Shown in pieces: positions 17,056 to 25,892 of a stretch of DNA of 64,000 nucleotides. Source of the stretch: Pseudoduganella plicata (GTDB taxonomy: Bacteria > Pseudomonadota > Gammaproteobacteria > Burkholderiales > Burkholderiaceae_D); the NCBI RefSeq assembly GCF_004421005.1, contig NZ_CP038026.1, forward strand, positions 4,650,001 to 4,714,000. The letters are read 5' to 3'. The position numbers were made by a program, and so were the translations under genes. Below the pieces are notes generated by a model. It was not told the DNA's origin and did not search any database. It saw nothing but the letters and a program-made list of their open reading frames with translations. The stretch's first letter is position 1. Each line of letters begins with the position of its first letter.

Positions 17056-17997
17056 TCAGGCGGCGGCAGGGGCATCCAGCATGGTCACGCCAGGCAGGTC
17101 GCATCCGGCAATCGCTTCCACGACGGCGTCGATGGCGGCCTTGCGCGTGAAGCTCTTGCGCCAGACGATGACGACGCGGCGCGACGGCTGCGGGTTCTCG
17201 AAATGGCGGAACTGCAGCATGCCGCCGCGGGCATCCATGTCGGGGACGGAGGCGCGCGGCAGCACTGTAAGGCCGATGCCGCTGGCCACCATGTGGCGGA
17301 TCGTTTCCAGCGAGGAGCCCTCGAAAGTGCGTTGCATGCCGTTGCCTGGCGTGGAGAAGCGCGCCATCTCCGGGCACACTTCCAGCACCTGATCGCGGAA
17401 GCAGTGGCCGTTGCCGAGCAATAGCATTGTTTCCTTCTTCAGGTCCTCCGCGGGGATGCGGTCGCGCGCGACCCACGGGTGGTGGTTCGGCATGGCGACG
17501 ACGAAGGGCTCGTCGTACAGGTCCTGCATCGCCATGCCGTGGTCCGGCAGGGGCAGGGCCATGATGGCGGCGTCCAGTTCGCCCTGGCGCAGCAGCTCCA
17601 GCAGCTTGACGGTGAAGTTTTCCTGCAGGATCAATGGCATCTGCGGCGTCTTCCCGATCATCGCCCTGACCAGCGGCGGCAGCAGATAGGGGCCAATCGT
17701 GTAGATGACGCCCAGGCGCAGTGGGCCGGCCAGCGGGTCCTTGTTCTGTTTGGCAAGTTCCTTGATAGCGGCCGTCTGCTCCAGCACGCGCTCGGCCTGC
17801 GCCACGATCTGCGCACCCAGCGGCGTGACGGAAATCTCGGCGCCGCCCCGTTCGAACAGCGTCACACCCAGCTCATCCTCAAGTTTCTTGATCGCGACCG
17901 ACAGCGTCGGCTGCGCCACGAAGCAGGCCTCGGCCGCGTGGCCGAAATGTTTGGCGCGCGCGACCGCGACGATGTACTTGAGTTCGGTAAGTGTCAT
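17056..17997 (-). CDS. oxyR: Hydrogen-peroxide sensor and LysR regulator OxyR
   Basis: The 313-residue protein has a LysR helix-turn-helix at residues 1-60 (CFVAQPTLSVAIKKLEDELG). Its regulatory domain keeps the two redox cysteines at Cys199 and Cys208 in NGHCFRDQVLEVC, the same numbering as in E. coli OxyR, where they form the peroxide-induced disulfide. That makes the assignment secure and predicts peroxide-responsive control of catalase/peroxidase genes. It stands upstream of ubiA on the same strand and divergent from the heptose adenylyltransferase gene. In several beta-proteobacteria oxyR lies beside recG or ubiA; here ubiA is the neighbour. Confidence 0.96.
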   Translation of the reverse strand: MTLTELKYIVAVARAKHFGHAAEACFVAQPTLSVAIKKLEDELGVTLFERGGAEISVTPLGAQIVAQAERVLEQTAAIKELAKQNKDPLAGPLRLGVIYTIGPYLLPPLVRAMIGKTPQMPLILQENFTVKLLELLRQGELDAAIMALPLPDHGMAMQDLYDEPFVVAMPNHHPWVARDRIPAEDLKKETMLLLGNGHCFRDQVLEVCPEMARFSTPGNGMQRTFEGSSLETIRHMVASGIGLTVLPRASVPDMDARGGMLQFRHFENPQPSRRVVIVWRKSFTRKAAIDAVVEAIAGCDLPGVTMLDAPAAA

Positions 17998-18088
17998 AGG
18001 TTCTTGGCTGGTAGGGGCCGGAGGCGGTCATATTGTAACGGAATGCACTGGCTATAATGGGCGCGATACCCATAGCAAGAGAGACTTC

Positions 18089-18571
18089 ATGCCCCGATTC
18101 GAAGAGAAAATCTGTTCCCGCGCCGAGCTGCGGGCCCGCGTGGCGGCGCTGCCGAAACCTGTCGTGCTGACCAATGGGGTGTTCGACATCCTGCACCGGG
18201 GCCACGTCACCTACCTGGCGCAGGCGCGCGAGCTGGGAGCGTCGCTGGTCGTGGCGGCCAATACGGACGCGTCCGTCAAACGGCTGGGCAAGGGCGACGA
18301 TCGTCCCCTGAACACGTGCGACGACCGGATGGCGCTGCTGGCGGCGCTGGAATCGGTCAGCCTGGTGGTGCCGTTCGACGAGGATACGGCGCTGGAAGTG
18401 GTGCTGGAAGCGCAGCCGGAGATTTACGCCAAGGGCGGCGACTACGATATGACGGCGATTCCGGAAGGGAAGGCGGTGCTCGCGTATGGCGGCAAGGCCG
18501 TCGCGATCGACTTCGAGCACGACCGCTCGACGACCAAGCTGCTGGCCAAGGTTCGCACGTTCGGCGCGTAA
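18089..18571 (+). CDS. rfaE2: D-glycero-beta-D-manno-heptose 1-phosphate adenylyltransferase
   Basis: The enzyme makes ADP-heptose for the lipopolysaccharide inner core. The 160-residue product equals the C-terminal half of E. coli HldE as a stand-alone protein (HldC/RfaE2 type). The nucleotidyltransferase motif is GVFDILHRGHVTYL with the HxGH pair His36 and His39, followed by AANTDASVKRLGKG and PEIYAKGGDYD. The C-terminal DFEHDRSTTKLLAKVR carries the usual S-T-T motif. The start ATG at 18089 gives the family length. The gene is divergent from oxyR and convergent with the DUF421 gene. Confidence 0.94.
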   Translation: MPRFEEKICSRAELRARVAALPKPVVLTNGVFDILHRGHVTYLAQARELGASLVVAANTDASVKRLGKGDDRPLNTCDDRMALLAALESVSLVVPFDEDTALEVVLEAQPEIYAKGGDYDMTAIPEGKAVLAYGGKAVAIDFEHDRSTTKLLAKVRTFGA

Positions 18572-18573
18572 GG

Positions 18574-19032
18574 CTAGTTCTGCAGGATGGTGATCTTGCC
18601 GTCCGGTTCAAGGAAGGCGCATTTCATCTTGTGCAGGGGACAGTCGGCCTCGCGCAGCGCCTGCTCGACGTCGCCTTCGGCCACGCGGCATTTCTTGACG
18701 ACGTCGGTGAAGACCTTGCCGTCACGGCCCAGCAGCACGGGCGACCCGTCGACCAGCTCCGCGATCTTGCGGCTGCGCGAGGTGGCGACGGCGATGATGA
18801 CGTTCAAGGCGATCAGCGTCGACGCGAGAATCAGTCCGCCCTGGATGGAATTGTCGCCACCGTTGAGCGAATTCGACACAGCCTCGCTCAGCAGCATCAC
18901 GATCAGCAGATCGAACGGCGTGAACTGGCCAATGGTCCGCTTGCCCGTCAGCCGCACCATCACGAGCAGAAAAGCATAAATGATGGTGCCGCGGGCAATA
19001 AATTCCCACCAGGGCAAATCCATATCGAACAT
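18574..19032 (-). CDS. DUF421 (YetF-like) membrane protein
   Basis: The 152-residue product has an N-terminal membrane part (about three helices within residues 5-80, including ARGTIIYAFLLVMVRLTGKRTIGQ, PFDLLIVMLLSEAVSN and GLILASTLIALNVIIAVAT) and a C-terminal soluble DUF421 domain (about 85-152). The RLTGKR and FDLLIVMLLSEAVSN segments are family marks. The ATG at 19032 has GGAGGT at the right distance; the ORF extends ten codons further upstream without a better site. The molecular function of DUF421 proteins is unknown. It is convergent with rfaE2, two bases apart. Confidence 0.88.
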   Translation of the reverse strand: MFDMDLPWWEFIARGTIIYAFLLVMVRLTGKRTIGQFTPFDLLIVMLLSEAVSNSLNGGDNSIQGGLILASTLIALNVIIAVATSRSRKIAELVDGSPVLLGRDGKVFTDVVKKCRVAEGDVEQALREADCPLHKMKCAFLEPDGKITILQN

Positions 19033-19110
19033 GCGACCTCCGCCGTAGAGCCGAAAGCTCACTTATACGGCGTCTAGTGCATTTATGCCAACACGAATGC
19101 GTCCAACCGC

Positions 19111-19938
19111 TCAGCCCGTGACAACATCGGGGTCAGTCACAAAAACTGTCACAGACTGGTCCGTAATGGCGTATCGCCTGTCAGCCAGCGCCCTGTCAAC
19201 CGTACTGAGCGAGACGCCGAACTGCCTGGCGATCTGGCTGCGCGGGTAACGTCCGCGGTGGAACGCTGCGGCCATTGCCGTTCGCCTGTCGGCATACAGG
19301 GTATGAAACGCTTCCAGCGGCAGCCTTGGCCCATCGCGCGTGGTCGACCCGTTGTCGCGCTCCCTGTGGTGGCGTAGCGGGTCGGCGGCGCCGATACCTG
19401 CACGGATGAACCCGTCGTAATGCGACGTGCCGTGCTCTTGCGTGCTGGCAAACATTTCGAGCACCACGTCCCGCGTAAGCCAGTCCGGTACGACGTCGAG
19501 GGCGCAATAGTAGCGGTGGCTGCTCCAGCGCCAATCGGCTGGCGCAGCCACCAACCTGGCCCGAACGGGATTGAGTGCGATATATCGTGCCACCTCGAGC
19601 AATTGCTCATCCTGTTCGACAAGCACGGCATGGTACCGACCCTGGATGAGGTGGCCTGCCTGGCCATGCCGTTGGTTGTAGCGTCTCGCATAGCTGCCGT
19701 TCAGGTAATGCATCGCCTGCGACAGGTTCGGTTCGCGCGTTTCGATCAGCAGGTGAAAGTGATTCGGCATCAGACAGAATGCGTGGATCACGACCTTGAA
19801 ACGGCCGACGACGACGGCCAGCGTGTCTTGCCAGATCAGATGGTCCTTGTCGTCCGCAAAGATGTTTGCCCGTCGATTGCCCCGCGACGTCACGTGGTAC
19901 AGGGCTCCGGCGAGAAGGGTACGGTGAGGTCTGCTCAT
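19111..19938 (-). CDS. REP-associated tyrosine transposase (RAYT, Y1_Tnp)
   Basis: The 275-residue protein is a Y1 (HUH) endonuclease related to IS200/IS605 transposases. The HUH pair is in CLMPNHFHLLIETR (about 55-68), the N-terminal GALYHVTSRGNRR is typical of RAYTs, and the catalytic tyrosine is probably in LNGSYARRYNQRHG (about 79-92). A C-terminal segment (about 228-262) resembles a small helix-turn-helix, SQIARQFGVSLSTVDRAL. Its 3' end reads through one of two 34-bp inverted repeats that flank the gene. It sits as an island between the DUF421 gene and a small membrane-protein gene. Such proteins are linked to spread of REP palindromes. Confidence 0.92.
   Translation of the reverse strand: MSRPHRTLLAGALYHVTSRGNRRANIFADDKDHLIWQDTLAVVVGRFKVVIHAFCLMPNHFHLLIETREPNLSQAMHYLNGSYARRYNQRHGQAGHLIQGRYHAVLVEQDEQLLEVARYIALNPVRARLVAAPADWRWSSHRYYCALDVVPDWLTRDVVLEMFASTQEHGTSHYDGFIRAGIGAADPLRHHRERDNGSTTRDGPRLPLEAFHTLYADRRTAMAAAFHRGRYPRSQIARQFGVSLSTVDRALADRRYAITDQSVTVFVTDPDVVTG
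19119..19152 (-). repeat. Left inverted repeat of the RAYT unit
   Basis: This is the mirror of 20008-20041. Read on the minus strand it begins GTGACAGTTTTTGTGACTG and ends CCCCGATGTTGTCA. It differs from the right copy at two positions. It codes the last residues of the transposase. Confidence 0.9.
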
Positions 19939-20007
19939 CCATGCACGTTAGCATCTGACTCGGTTGCGGCCATGATGACCGTCAACGCTCGCTAATGAGC
20001 TGAGTTC

Positions 20008-20041
20008 GTGACAGTTTTCGTGCCTGACCCCGATGTTGTCA
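20008..20041 (+). repeat. Right inverted repeat of the RAYT unit
   Basis: Read on the + strand it begins GTGACAGTTTTCGTGCCTG and ends CCCCGATGTTGTCA. Its last three bases are the complement of the TGA stop of the membrane-protein gene at 20039-20377, so the element end touches that gene. Confidence 0.9.
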
Positions 20042-20377
20042 GTGCCGTTTATCGACTGGAAAGATGGCGAAGACGATTGCTACGGCTGCGAGAATGAGGG
20101 TTGTTGCCAGGTGGCCGGCCATCGTGAGCCAGAATCTGCCCTGCTGGAGCTGCATCGAATACGTGTGGTGGGTGCCGTACTTGTTGAGCGAGGTTGTCAC
20201 GCCAGTCGCGAGGCCGTCGTAAAGCAGGCAGCATCCGAGCCCGCAGCCGATCGTGGCGATCGCTACCAGCAGCCAGTTCAGCGATCTCATCAGCATGGCC
20301 CGCCCGCGGGCCGGCGCTTGCGGGCGTTGATCGACTTTACGTTTGGCCCGCTTGCGTGGAGGAAGCTTCGACGCCAT
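20039..20377 (-). CDS. Small membrane protein of unknown function
   Basis: This 112-residue protein has a basic N-terminus (MASKLPPRKRAKRK), a transmembrane helix at about 33-53 (LNWLLVAIATIGCGLGCCLL) and a second at about 86-106 (MAGHLATTLILAAVAIVFAIF). I do not recognise the family. The ATG at 20377 is the first reasonable start; the ORF continues 22 codons into the trmL 3' end. It follows trmL by ten bases on the same strand and is probably the last gene of the comF-trmL operon. Its stop codon is formed by the end of the RAYT inverted repeat, so its tail may have been changed by that insertion. Confidence 0.7.
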   Translation of the reverse strand: MASKLPPRKRAKRKVDQRPQAPARGRAMLMRSLNWLLVAIATIGCGLGCCLLYDGLATGVTTSLNKYGTHHTYSMQLQQGRFWLTMAGHLATTLILAAVAIVFAIFPVDKRH

Positions 20378-20387
20378 GTCTGCGGTC

Positions 20388-20858
20388 CTATGCCCCGCCC
20401 GCATACCCCTGCTGCCGCCACGCCTCGTAGACAACGATGGCAACCGTGTTCGACAGGTTCAGGCTGCGGTTGTCCGGCCGCATCGGTACGCGGATGCGCT
20501 GGCTGGCGGGGAAACTTTCGCGGAACGCCGGCGCCAGGCCGCGCGTTTCCGAGCCGAAGACGAACACGTCGCCCGGCTCGAACGCCAACTGCGCAAACGG
20601 TGTCGAGCCGTGCGTGGTCATGGCGAACATGCGTGCCGTGTCCGGTTGCACGTCGGCCAGGAACGCGGCCCAGTCCTTGTGCACCTTCATGCGCGCGTAT
20701 TCGTGATAGTCGAGGCCCGCGCGGCGCAGCTTGGCGTCGTCCAGCGGGAAGCCGAGCGGTTCGATCAGGTGCAGTTGCGCGCCCGTGTTGGCACACAGGC
20801 GGATGACGTTGCCGGTGTTCGGCGGAATTTCGGGATTGACGAGTACAACGTGAAACAA
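20388..20858 (-). CDS. trmL: tRNA (cytidine/uridine-34-2'-O)-methyltransferase TrmL
   Basis: TrmL is a small SPOUT (trefoil-knot) methyltransferase that modifies the ribose of the wobble base in tRNA-Leu. The 156-residue length is exact for the family. Motifs seen are [20 protein letters not shown] at the N-terminus, [10 protein letters not shown] in the middle and [21 protein letters not shown] in the knot. The start is an uncommon TTG at 20858 with AGGAG seven bases upstream; no ATG fits the family N-terminus. It lies downstream of comF on the same strand. Confidence 0.95.
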   Translation of the reverse strand: MFHVVLVNPEIPPNTGNVIRLCANTGAQLHLIEPLGFPLDDAKLRRAGLDYHEYARMKVHKDWAAFLADVQPDTARMFAMTTHGSTPFAQLAFEPGDVFVFGSETRGLAPAFRESFPASQRIRVPMRPDNRSLNLSNTVAIVVYEAWRQQGYAGGA

Positions 20859-20876
20859 ACTTTTCTCCTAACGATG

Positions 20877-21614
20877 CTATGACGGTCGAAGCGGCGGCGT
20901 GCGCGCAAACACGAGGTTCGTGACCCGCGCGGCGCCGTGCCGCTTCAGGACGGCGGCCAGTTCGTGCAAGGTCTGCCCGCTGCTCATTACGTCGTCGACG
21001 ATGCCGATGTGGCGGCCGGCCACCAGTGTCCGGTCCGGCACGGCAAAGACATGCGCCATATTCGCGCGCCGGGCCGAGCCCCGCAGCTTGCTCTGGGCCG
21101 CCGTTTCCTGCACCCGCTGCGTCAGCCGGGGCGACACGGCGATGTCCAGCAGACGGCCCAGCGGACGGGCGATTTCCAGCGCCTGGTTGAAGCCCCGCTC
21201 GGCAAGCCGGGCAGGCCCCAGCGGAACCGGACACAGCAGCGCCGGGCGCTCCAGCGCCGGCACCTCGTCCACCGCCCGCGCGATCTGCTGCGCGAACAGC
21301 CGCGCATGGGCCAGCCGTCCGCCGAATTTCAGTTCCAGCACCAGGCGGTCCAGCGGCATGGCATACGAGGCGGCCGCAACGGTAGCGTCGTAGGCAGGGC
21401 GCTGCGCCACGCAACGGCCGCACGGCACTACCGCCGAGCCGTCCGGCAGCGGTTCCGCGCAGACGGGACAACGGCGATCGCCGCCACGGAAGAACTGCCC
21501 GCGGCACGGCGGACACAGCGCGTCGCGGCCATACGCCCCGCACAACGCGCAGCCGCATGGCAACAACGCCGTCAGTCCTGCCTTCCAGAGGGCGCTTCCC
21601 ATTGCTGCTCCCAT
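20877..21614 (-). CDS. comF: ComF-family phosphoribosyltransferase-like protein
   Basis: ComF proteins are needed for late steps of DNA uptake in natural transformation. The 245-residue product has an N-terminal double zinc-ribbon with CxxC pairs (PCGCALCG, CPPC, CPVC, CGRC in residues 20-70) and a C-terminal phosphoribosyltransferase fold with the PRPP-binding motif IGIVDDVMSSGQTLHE (about 200-215). LKFGGR and RGFNQALEIARPL are further family marks. With pilTU elsewhere in the window it suggests, but does not prove, competence. It is divergent from bioC. Confidence 0.9.
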   Translation of the reverse strand: MGAAMGSALWKAGLTALLPCGCALCGAYGRDALCPPCRGQFFRGGDRRCPVCAEPLPDGSAVVPCGRCVAQRPAYDATVAAASYAMPLDRLVLELKFGGRLAHARLFAQQIARAVDEVPALERPALLCPVPLGPARLAERGFNQALEIARPLGRLLDIAVSPRLTQRVQETAAQSKLRGSARRANMAHVFAVPDRTLVAGRHIGIVDDVMSSGQTLHELAAVLKRHGAARVTNLVFARTPPLRPS

Positions 21615-21688
21615 CGCAATTGGCCACGAACAGGTAAACTACCACCCTGTACACGCCTTTACATTATCTCACCCCAGCAAAGAACACC

Positions 21689-22615
21689 ATGCAAGTGCCC
21701 GCCAAGCCACCGAAACTTTCCGCCCCCATCGACGTCGAGCGCGTGCGCAGGCTGTTCTCCCGCCCGCTGCGCGTGCTGGAGGGCGACTTCCTGCGCCGCG
21801 AGATCGCCCACCGGATGCACGAGCGGCTGCAACTGGTGCGCCTCGTGCCCCAGCGCGTGCTGGATGCAGGTTGCGGCAGCGGGGCGGATCTGGCACTGCT
21901 GCACAAGGCTTACGTAGCGGCCCAGGTGGTGGGCATTGACGCATCGGAAGCGATGCTGCGCTCGCTGCCCGGCCAGCCAGGCCGGCAGTCGGCGTTGAAC
22001 CAGCTGCTGGGCAGGCTGCTGCCGGCAAAAAGCGGCATCGACCTGCTGTGCGGCGACTTTGCCGACCTGCCGCTCGGCCCCAACAGCGTCGACCTGGTCT
22101 GGTCGAATCTGGCGCTGCACTGGCATCCGCAGCCGGACCGCGTGTTCGCCGAGTGGCGCCGCGTCCTGCGCGTGGACGGGCTGCTGATGTTTTCCTGCTT
22201 CGGTCCCGACACCTTCCAGGAGGTGCGGGCCGCGTTTGCCGACGTCGACCTCGCACCGCACACCTTGCCGTTTGTCGACATGCACGACTTTGGCGACCAG
22301 CTCGTGGAAGCCGGATTTGCCACGCCCGTGATGGATATGGAAAAGCTGACTGTCACTTATGACAGTGCCGACAAGCTGCTGGCCGACGTGCGCGCGCTGG
22401 GCGGCAACCCGCTCGCGACGGCGCGCAAGGGCCTGCTGGGCCGGGCGGCCCATGCGCGCCTGCTGTCAGGACTGGAGAAGGGCCGTCGCGCGGACGGCAA
22501 GCTGGCATTGACGTTCGAGGTGATCTACGGGCACGCCTTCCGTCCCGCTCCCCGGGTGACGAAGGATGGCGAGGCGATTATCCGCTTCGACCCGTCGCGC
22601 CGCCCCGGCAAATAA
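21689..22615 (+). CDS. bioC: BioC-type malonyl-ACP O-methyltransferase
   Basis: BioC methylates malonyl-ACP to start pimelate synthesis for biotin. The 308-residue protein has a class I SAM fold: motif I VLDAGCGSGADLALL (about 57-71), acidic residue after strand 2 in VVGIDASEAML, and LVWSNLALHWHPQPDRVFAEWRRVLR, characteristic of BioC. The N-terminal arrangement RVRRLFSRP and LRREIAHRMHERL also fits. No other bio genes are in the window. Assignment as BioC rather than a generic methyltransferase rests on the WSNLALHW motif and is good but not certain. Confidence 0.85.
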   Translation: MQVPAKPPKLSAPIDVERVRRLFSRPLRVLEGDFLRREIAHRMHERLQLVRLVPQRVLDAGCGSGADLALLHKAYVAAQVVGIDASEAMLRSLPGQPGRQSALNQLLGRLLPAKSGIDLLCGDFADLPLGPNSVDLVWSNLALHWHPQPDRVFAEWRRVLRVDGLLMFSCFGPDTFQEVRAAFADVDLAPHTLPFVDMHDFGDQLVEAGFATPVMDMEKLTVTYDSADKLLADVRALGGNPLATARKGLLGRAAHARLLSGLEKGRRADGKLALTFEVIYGHAFRPAPRVTKDGEAIIRFDPSRRPGK

Positions 22616-22672
22616 GCTGTTGGCACGGGCGCCACAATGGCGCGCTGCACCATTTCAAACACAGCTATACGC

Positions 22673-22702
22673 TTGATATGGCTAAGTAATAATGCTTATA
22701 AT
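22673..22702 (+). promoter_or_regulatory. Candidate sigma-70 promoter for the cytochrome oxidase operon
   Basis: TTGATA (22673-22678) and TATAAT (22697-22702) are separated by 18 bases, in an AT-rich patch of otherwise GC-rich DNA. It points toward coxB, whose start is about 250 bases downstream. The 335-base gap 22616-22950 holds nothing else except an 8-bp hairpin with a 3-base loop at 22836-22854 (AGCAGGCT / AGCCTGCT). The long leader could carry regulation, but none is recognisable. Confidence 0.55.
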
Positions 22703-22950
22703 CCTTGACTAATTTTGCTACTTTTTTCCAACCGGACACACAAGAATCCGGCGTAAAAAGCGGCCGGAATCAGCAAGGCATCAATAATCAGCGTCATCGG
22801 TGATATTGTGTCTGCCGGTGGCATTGTCAAGGTTGAGCAGGCTTCTAGCCTGCTTGCAACTTTTGGTGTTTTACGCACGACGACGCACCCGGCACAGCCA
22901 GTGGCGTCGCAGTGAAAATTTTTTCTTATCTTGGGTGGTTTGGGGAAAAC

Positions 22951-24186
22951 ATGAAACTTGCGAAGCGACTTCAATCGTTGATGCACGGGCTGGCCGCGAC
23001 GGTGGCAGTATCCCTGGCCGGAGCACCGGTATGGGCGGCACCTGCGGCAACGAACCAGGGCACTTACCATGCAGCCACCGGCGGCACCGGCGGCCCGATG
23101 CCGAACCAGCTTGACCTCCAGCCCGCCGCAACGCAAATCGCTTCGGAAATCTACAGCCTGCACAACTGGATGATGATCGTCTGCCTCGTCATCTTCGTGG
23201 CCGTGTTCGGGGTGATGTTCTACTCTATCTTCAAGCACCGCAAATCGGTGGGCCACAAGGCCGCCACCTTCCACGAGTCGACCGCCGTGGAGATTGCCTG
23301 GACCGTCGTGCCGTTCCTAATCGTTATCGGCATGGCGCTGCCCGCCACCCGCACCGTCGTCGGCATGAAGGACACGTCCAACGCCGACATCACCATCAAG
23401 GCCACCGGCATGCAGTGGAAGTGGGGCTACGACTACCTGAACGGCGAAGGCGAGGGCATCTCGTTCATCTCCAATCTGGCGACGCCCCGTGCGCAGGTCG
23501 GCGCGCCCGGCACCGCACCCACGCAGCCGCGCGGTGAGAACTACTTGCTGGAAGTCGATAACGAAGTCTACGTGCCGGTGCACAAGAAAGTGCGCATTGT
23601 GACAACGGCCAACGACGTGATCCACTCCTGGACCGTGCCGGCCTTCGGCGTCAAGCAGGATGCGATTCCCGGCTTCGTGCGCGACACGTGGTTCAAGTCC
23701 GAGCATACTGGCGTCTTCCGCGGCAACTGTGTGGAGCTGTGCGGCAAGGAGCATGCGTTCATGCCAATCGTCGTGCGGGTCGTCACAGCCGAGGAATACA
23801 CGGCATGGGTCGACAAGAAGAAAAAGGAAATGGCCGCGCTGGCGGACGATCCGAACAAGACCTGGACCATCGACGAACTGAAAACCAAAGGCGAAAAGGT
23901 GTATAACGCCAATTGCGCCGTCTGCCACCAGCCAACCGGCAAGGGCGTGCCGAACGCCTTTGCCGCGCTGGATGGCTCGCCGGTGGTCAACGGTCCGAAA
24001 GGCCCGCAGATCGACATCCTGCTGCACGGTCAGAAGAGCGGCAAATACCCGGCCGAGATGCCGGCCTGGAAGCAGCTGTCGGATACCGACATTGCCGCCG
24101 TGATCACCTACACGCGCAACAACTGGTCGAACAAGCCAGAAGAGAACATCGTCCAACCGGCCGAAATTGTGGCAGCACGTAAGTAA
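22951..24186 (+). CDS. coxB: Cytochrome c oxidase subunit II with C-terminal cytochrome c domain
   Basis: Subunit II receives electrons at the CuA centre. The 411-residue protein has a signal sequence (cleaved near APVWA, residue 30), two membrane helices (about 70-95 and 110-130), and a cupredoxin domain. CuA ligands are in [17 protein letters not shown] and [16 protein letters not shown]. Fused at the C-terminus is a cytochrome c domain with heme motif CAVCH (322-326) and a likely axial Met370 in AEMPAW, so this is the caa3-like form. The ATG at 22951 is preferred over one 13 codons upstream because of the purine-rich GGGG before it. It is the first gene of the oxidase operon. Confidence 0.95.
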   Translation: MKLAKRLQSLMHGLAATVAVSLAGAPVWAAPAATNQGTYHAATGGTGGPMPNQLDLQPAATQIASEIYSLHNWMMIVCLVIFVAVFGVMFYSIFKHRKSVGHKAATFHESTAVEIAWTVVPFLIVIGMALPATRTVVGMKDTSNADITIKATGMQWKWGYDYLNGEGEGISFISNLATPRAQVGAPGTAPTQPRGENYLLEVDNEVYVPVHKKVRIVTTANDVIHSWTVPAFGVKQDAIPGFVRDTWFKSEHTGVFRGNCVELCGKEHAFMPIVVRVVTAEEYTAWVDKKKKEMAALADDPNKTWTIDELKTKGEKVYNANCAVCHQPTGKGVPNAFAALDGSPVVNGPKGPQIDILLHGQKSGKYPAEMPAWKQLSDTDIAAVITYTRNNWSNKPEENIVQPAEIVAARK

Positions 24187-24202
24187 CAGGAGCTTCATTA
24201 TC

Positions 24203-25822
24203 ATGAGCACGACTACTATCGATCAACCACAAACGCATGGTCACGCCGATGGGCACGGACATGGGCACGATCACGCGCACGATCATCCCACCGGCCTGAA
24301 ACGCTGGCTGTTCGCGACCAACCACAAGGATATCGGCACGCTCTACCTGTGGTTCTCGTTCGTCATGCTGCTGTCCGGCGGCGTGCTGGCGCTGTTGATC
24401 CGTACGGAGCTGTTCCAGCCCGGCCTGCAGTTCTTCCAGCCCGAGTTCTTCAACCAGCTGACGACGATGCACGGCCTGGTGATGGTGTTCGGCGCGATCA
24501 TGCCGGCCTTCGTCGGCTTTGCCAACTGGATGATTCCACTGCAGGTGGGCGCTTCCGACATGGCGTTCGCACGCATGAACAACTTCTCGTTCTGGCTGCT
24601 GCCGCCTGCCGCGCTGCTGCTGGCCGGCTCGTTCTTCGCCCCGGGCGGCGCCACCGCCGCCGGCTGGACGCTGTATGCGCCGCTGTCCACGCAGATGGGC
24701 CCCGGCATGGACATGGCGATCTTCGCGTTGCACATCATGGGCGCCTCGTCGATCATGGGCTCGATCAACATCATCGTCACCATCCTGAACATGCGCGCGC
24801 CCGGCATGACCCTGATGAAGATGCCGATGTTCTGCTGGACGTGGCTGATCACCGCCTACCTGCTCATTGCCGTCATGCCCGTGCTGGCCGGCGCCATCAC
24901 GATGACGTTGACGGACCGCCACTTCGGCACGTCGTTCTTCAACGCCGCCGGCGGTGGCGATCCGATCATGTATCAGCACATCTTCTGGTTCTTCGGCCAC
25001 CCCGAGGTCTACATCATGATCCTGCCGGCCTTCGGCATCGTCTCGCAGATCATCCCGGCCTTTGCCCGCAAGCCGCTGTTCGGCTATGCATCGATGGTCT
25101 ATGCCACCGCGTCGATCGCCATCCTGTCGTTCATCGTCTGGGCGCACCACATGTTCACGACCGGCATGCCCGTCACGTCGCAGCTGTTCTTCATGTACGC
25201 CACGATGCTCATTGCCGTACCGACCGGCGTGAAGGTGTTCAACTGGATCGCCACGATGTGGAAGGGTTCGATGACGTTCGAGACGCCGATGCTGTTCGCC
25301 GTCGGCTTCATTTTCGTCTTCACCATCGGCGGCTTCACGGGCCTGATCCTGGCGGTAACGCCGATCGACATCCAGGTACAGGATACATACTACGTGGTGG
25401 CGCACTTCCACTACGTGCTGGTGGCCGGATCGCTGTTCGCGCTGTTCGCCGGCTTCTATTACTGGGCGCCGAAATGGACCGGCCATATGTACCCTGAGCT
25501 GGGCGGCAAGATCCACTTCTGGGCCTCGCTGATCACGTTCAACATCACGTTCTTCCCGATGCACTTCCTGGGCCTGGCAGGCATGCCGCGTCGTTACGCC
25601 GACTATCCGACCCAGTTCACCGACTTCAACATGATCGTCTCCGTCGGCGCGTTCGGCTTCGGCCTGTCGCAGGTCTACTTCCTGTTCTTCGTTGTGCTGC
25701 CGACGATCCGCGGCGGCAAGAAGGCAGCCGACAAGCCATGGGAAGGCGCGGAAGGCCTGGAGTGGACCGTGCCGTCGCCGGCGCCGTTCCACACGTTCGA
25801 GACGCCGCCGCTGGTGAAGTAA
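24203..25822 (+). CDS. ctaD: Cytochrome c oxidase subunit I
   Basis: Subunit I holds heme a and the heme a3-CuB oxygen-reducing site. The 539-residue protein has twelve predicted helices. The low-spin heme ligand is in [18 protein letters not shown]; CuB ligands are in [11 protein letters not shown] with the Glu/Tyr, and in IVWAHHMF; the K-channel and heme a3 ligand region is VVAHFHYVL. The N-terminus is unusual: residues 12-28 are a His/Gly/Asp-rich stretch (10 His), which may bind metal. The ATG at 24203 has AGGAG upstream. It is followed by a strong GC palindrome and then the small assembly gene. Confidence 0.97.
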   Translation: MSTTTIDQPQTHGHADGHGHGHDHAHDHPTGLKRWLFATNHKDIGTLYLWFSFVMLLSGGVLALLIRTELFQPGLQFFQPEFFNQLTTMHGLVMVFGAIMPAFVGFANWMIPLQVGASDMAFARMNNFSFWLLPPAALLLAGSFFAPGGATAAGWTLYAPLSTQMGPGMDMAIFALHIMGASSIMGSINIIVTILNMRAPGMTLMKMPMFCWTWLITAYLLIAVMPVLAGAITMTLTDRHFGTSFFNAAGGGDPIMYQHIFWFFGHPEVYIMILPAFGIVSQIIPAFARKPLFGYASMVYATASIAILSFIVWAHHMFTTGMPVTSQLFFMYATMLIAVPTGVKVFNWIATMWKGSMTFETPMLFAVGFIFVFTIGGFTGLILAVTPIDIQVQDTYYVVAHFHYVLVAGSLFALFAGFYYWAPKWTGHMYPELGGKIHFWASLITFNITFFPMHFLGLAGMPRRYADYPTQFTDFNMIVSVGAFGFGLSQVYFLFFVVLPTIRGGKKAADKPWEGAEGLEWTVPSPAPFHTFETPPLVK

Positions 25823-25838
25823 CGTTGACCTGAAAACA

Positions 25839-25858
25839 GCGCGGGCCGCGGCCCGCGC
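25839..25858. other. GC-rich palindrome between ctaD and the small assembly gene
   Basis: GCGCGGGC and GCCCGCGC form an 8-bp perfect stem around a CGCG loop. No T-run follows, so it is not a classical terminator. Its place just after ctaD suggests an mRNA-stabilising or attenuating hairpin that could lower expression of the downstream assembly genes relative to coxB-ctaD. That role is inference. Confidence 0.5.
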
Positions 25859-25892
25859 GCCTGCAGTTGGCAATCGAGTGAATGGAAGCAGC

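Larger units (their letters stand above)
19119..20041 (-). mobile_element. RAYT unit bounded by 34-bp inverted repeats
   Basis: The transposase gene lies between two near-identical 34-bp inverted repeats (19119-19152 and 20008-20041; 32 of 34 positions agree). The unit is about 923 bp. One repeat is inside the transposase 3' end; the other reaches the stop codon of the neighbouring membrane-protein gene. No target-site duplication is obvious from the flanks. The layout suggests a self-contained, possibly mobile RAYT unit rather than a RAYT with scattered REPs only. Confidence 0.75.

Noticed and set aside
22696-22799. A short minus-strand peptide with one hydrophobic segment upstream of coxB
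   Set aside because: No ribosome site precedes its start, it has no recognised family, and it is part of a longer shadow frame antisense to coxB.
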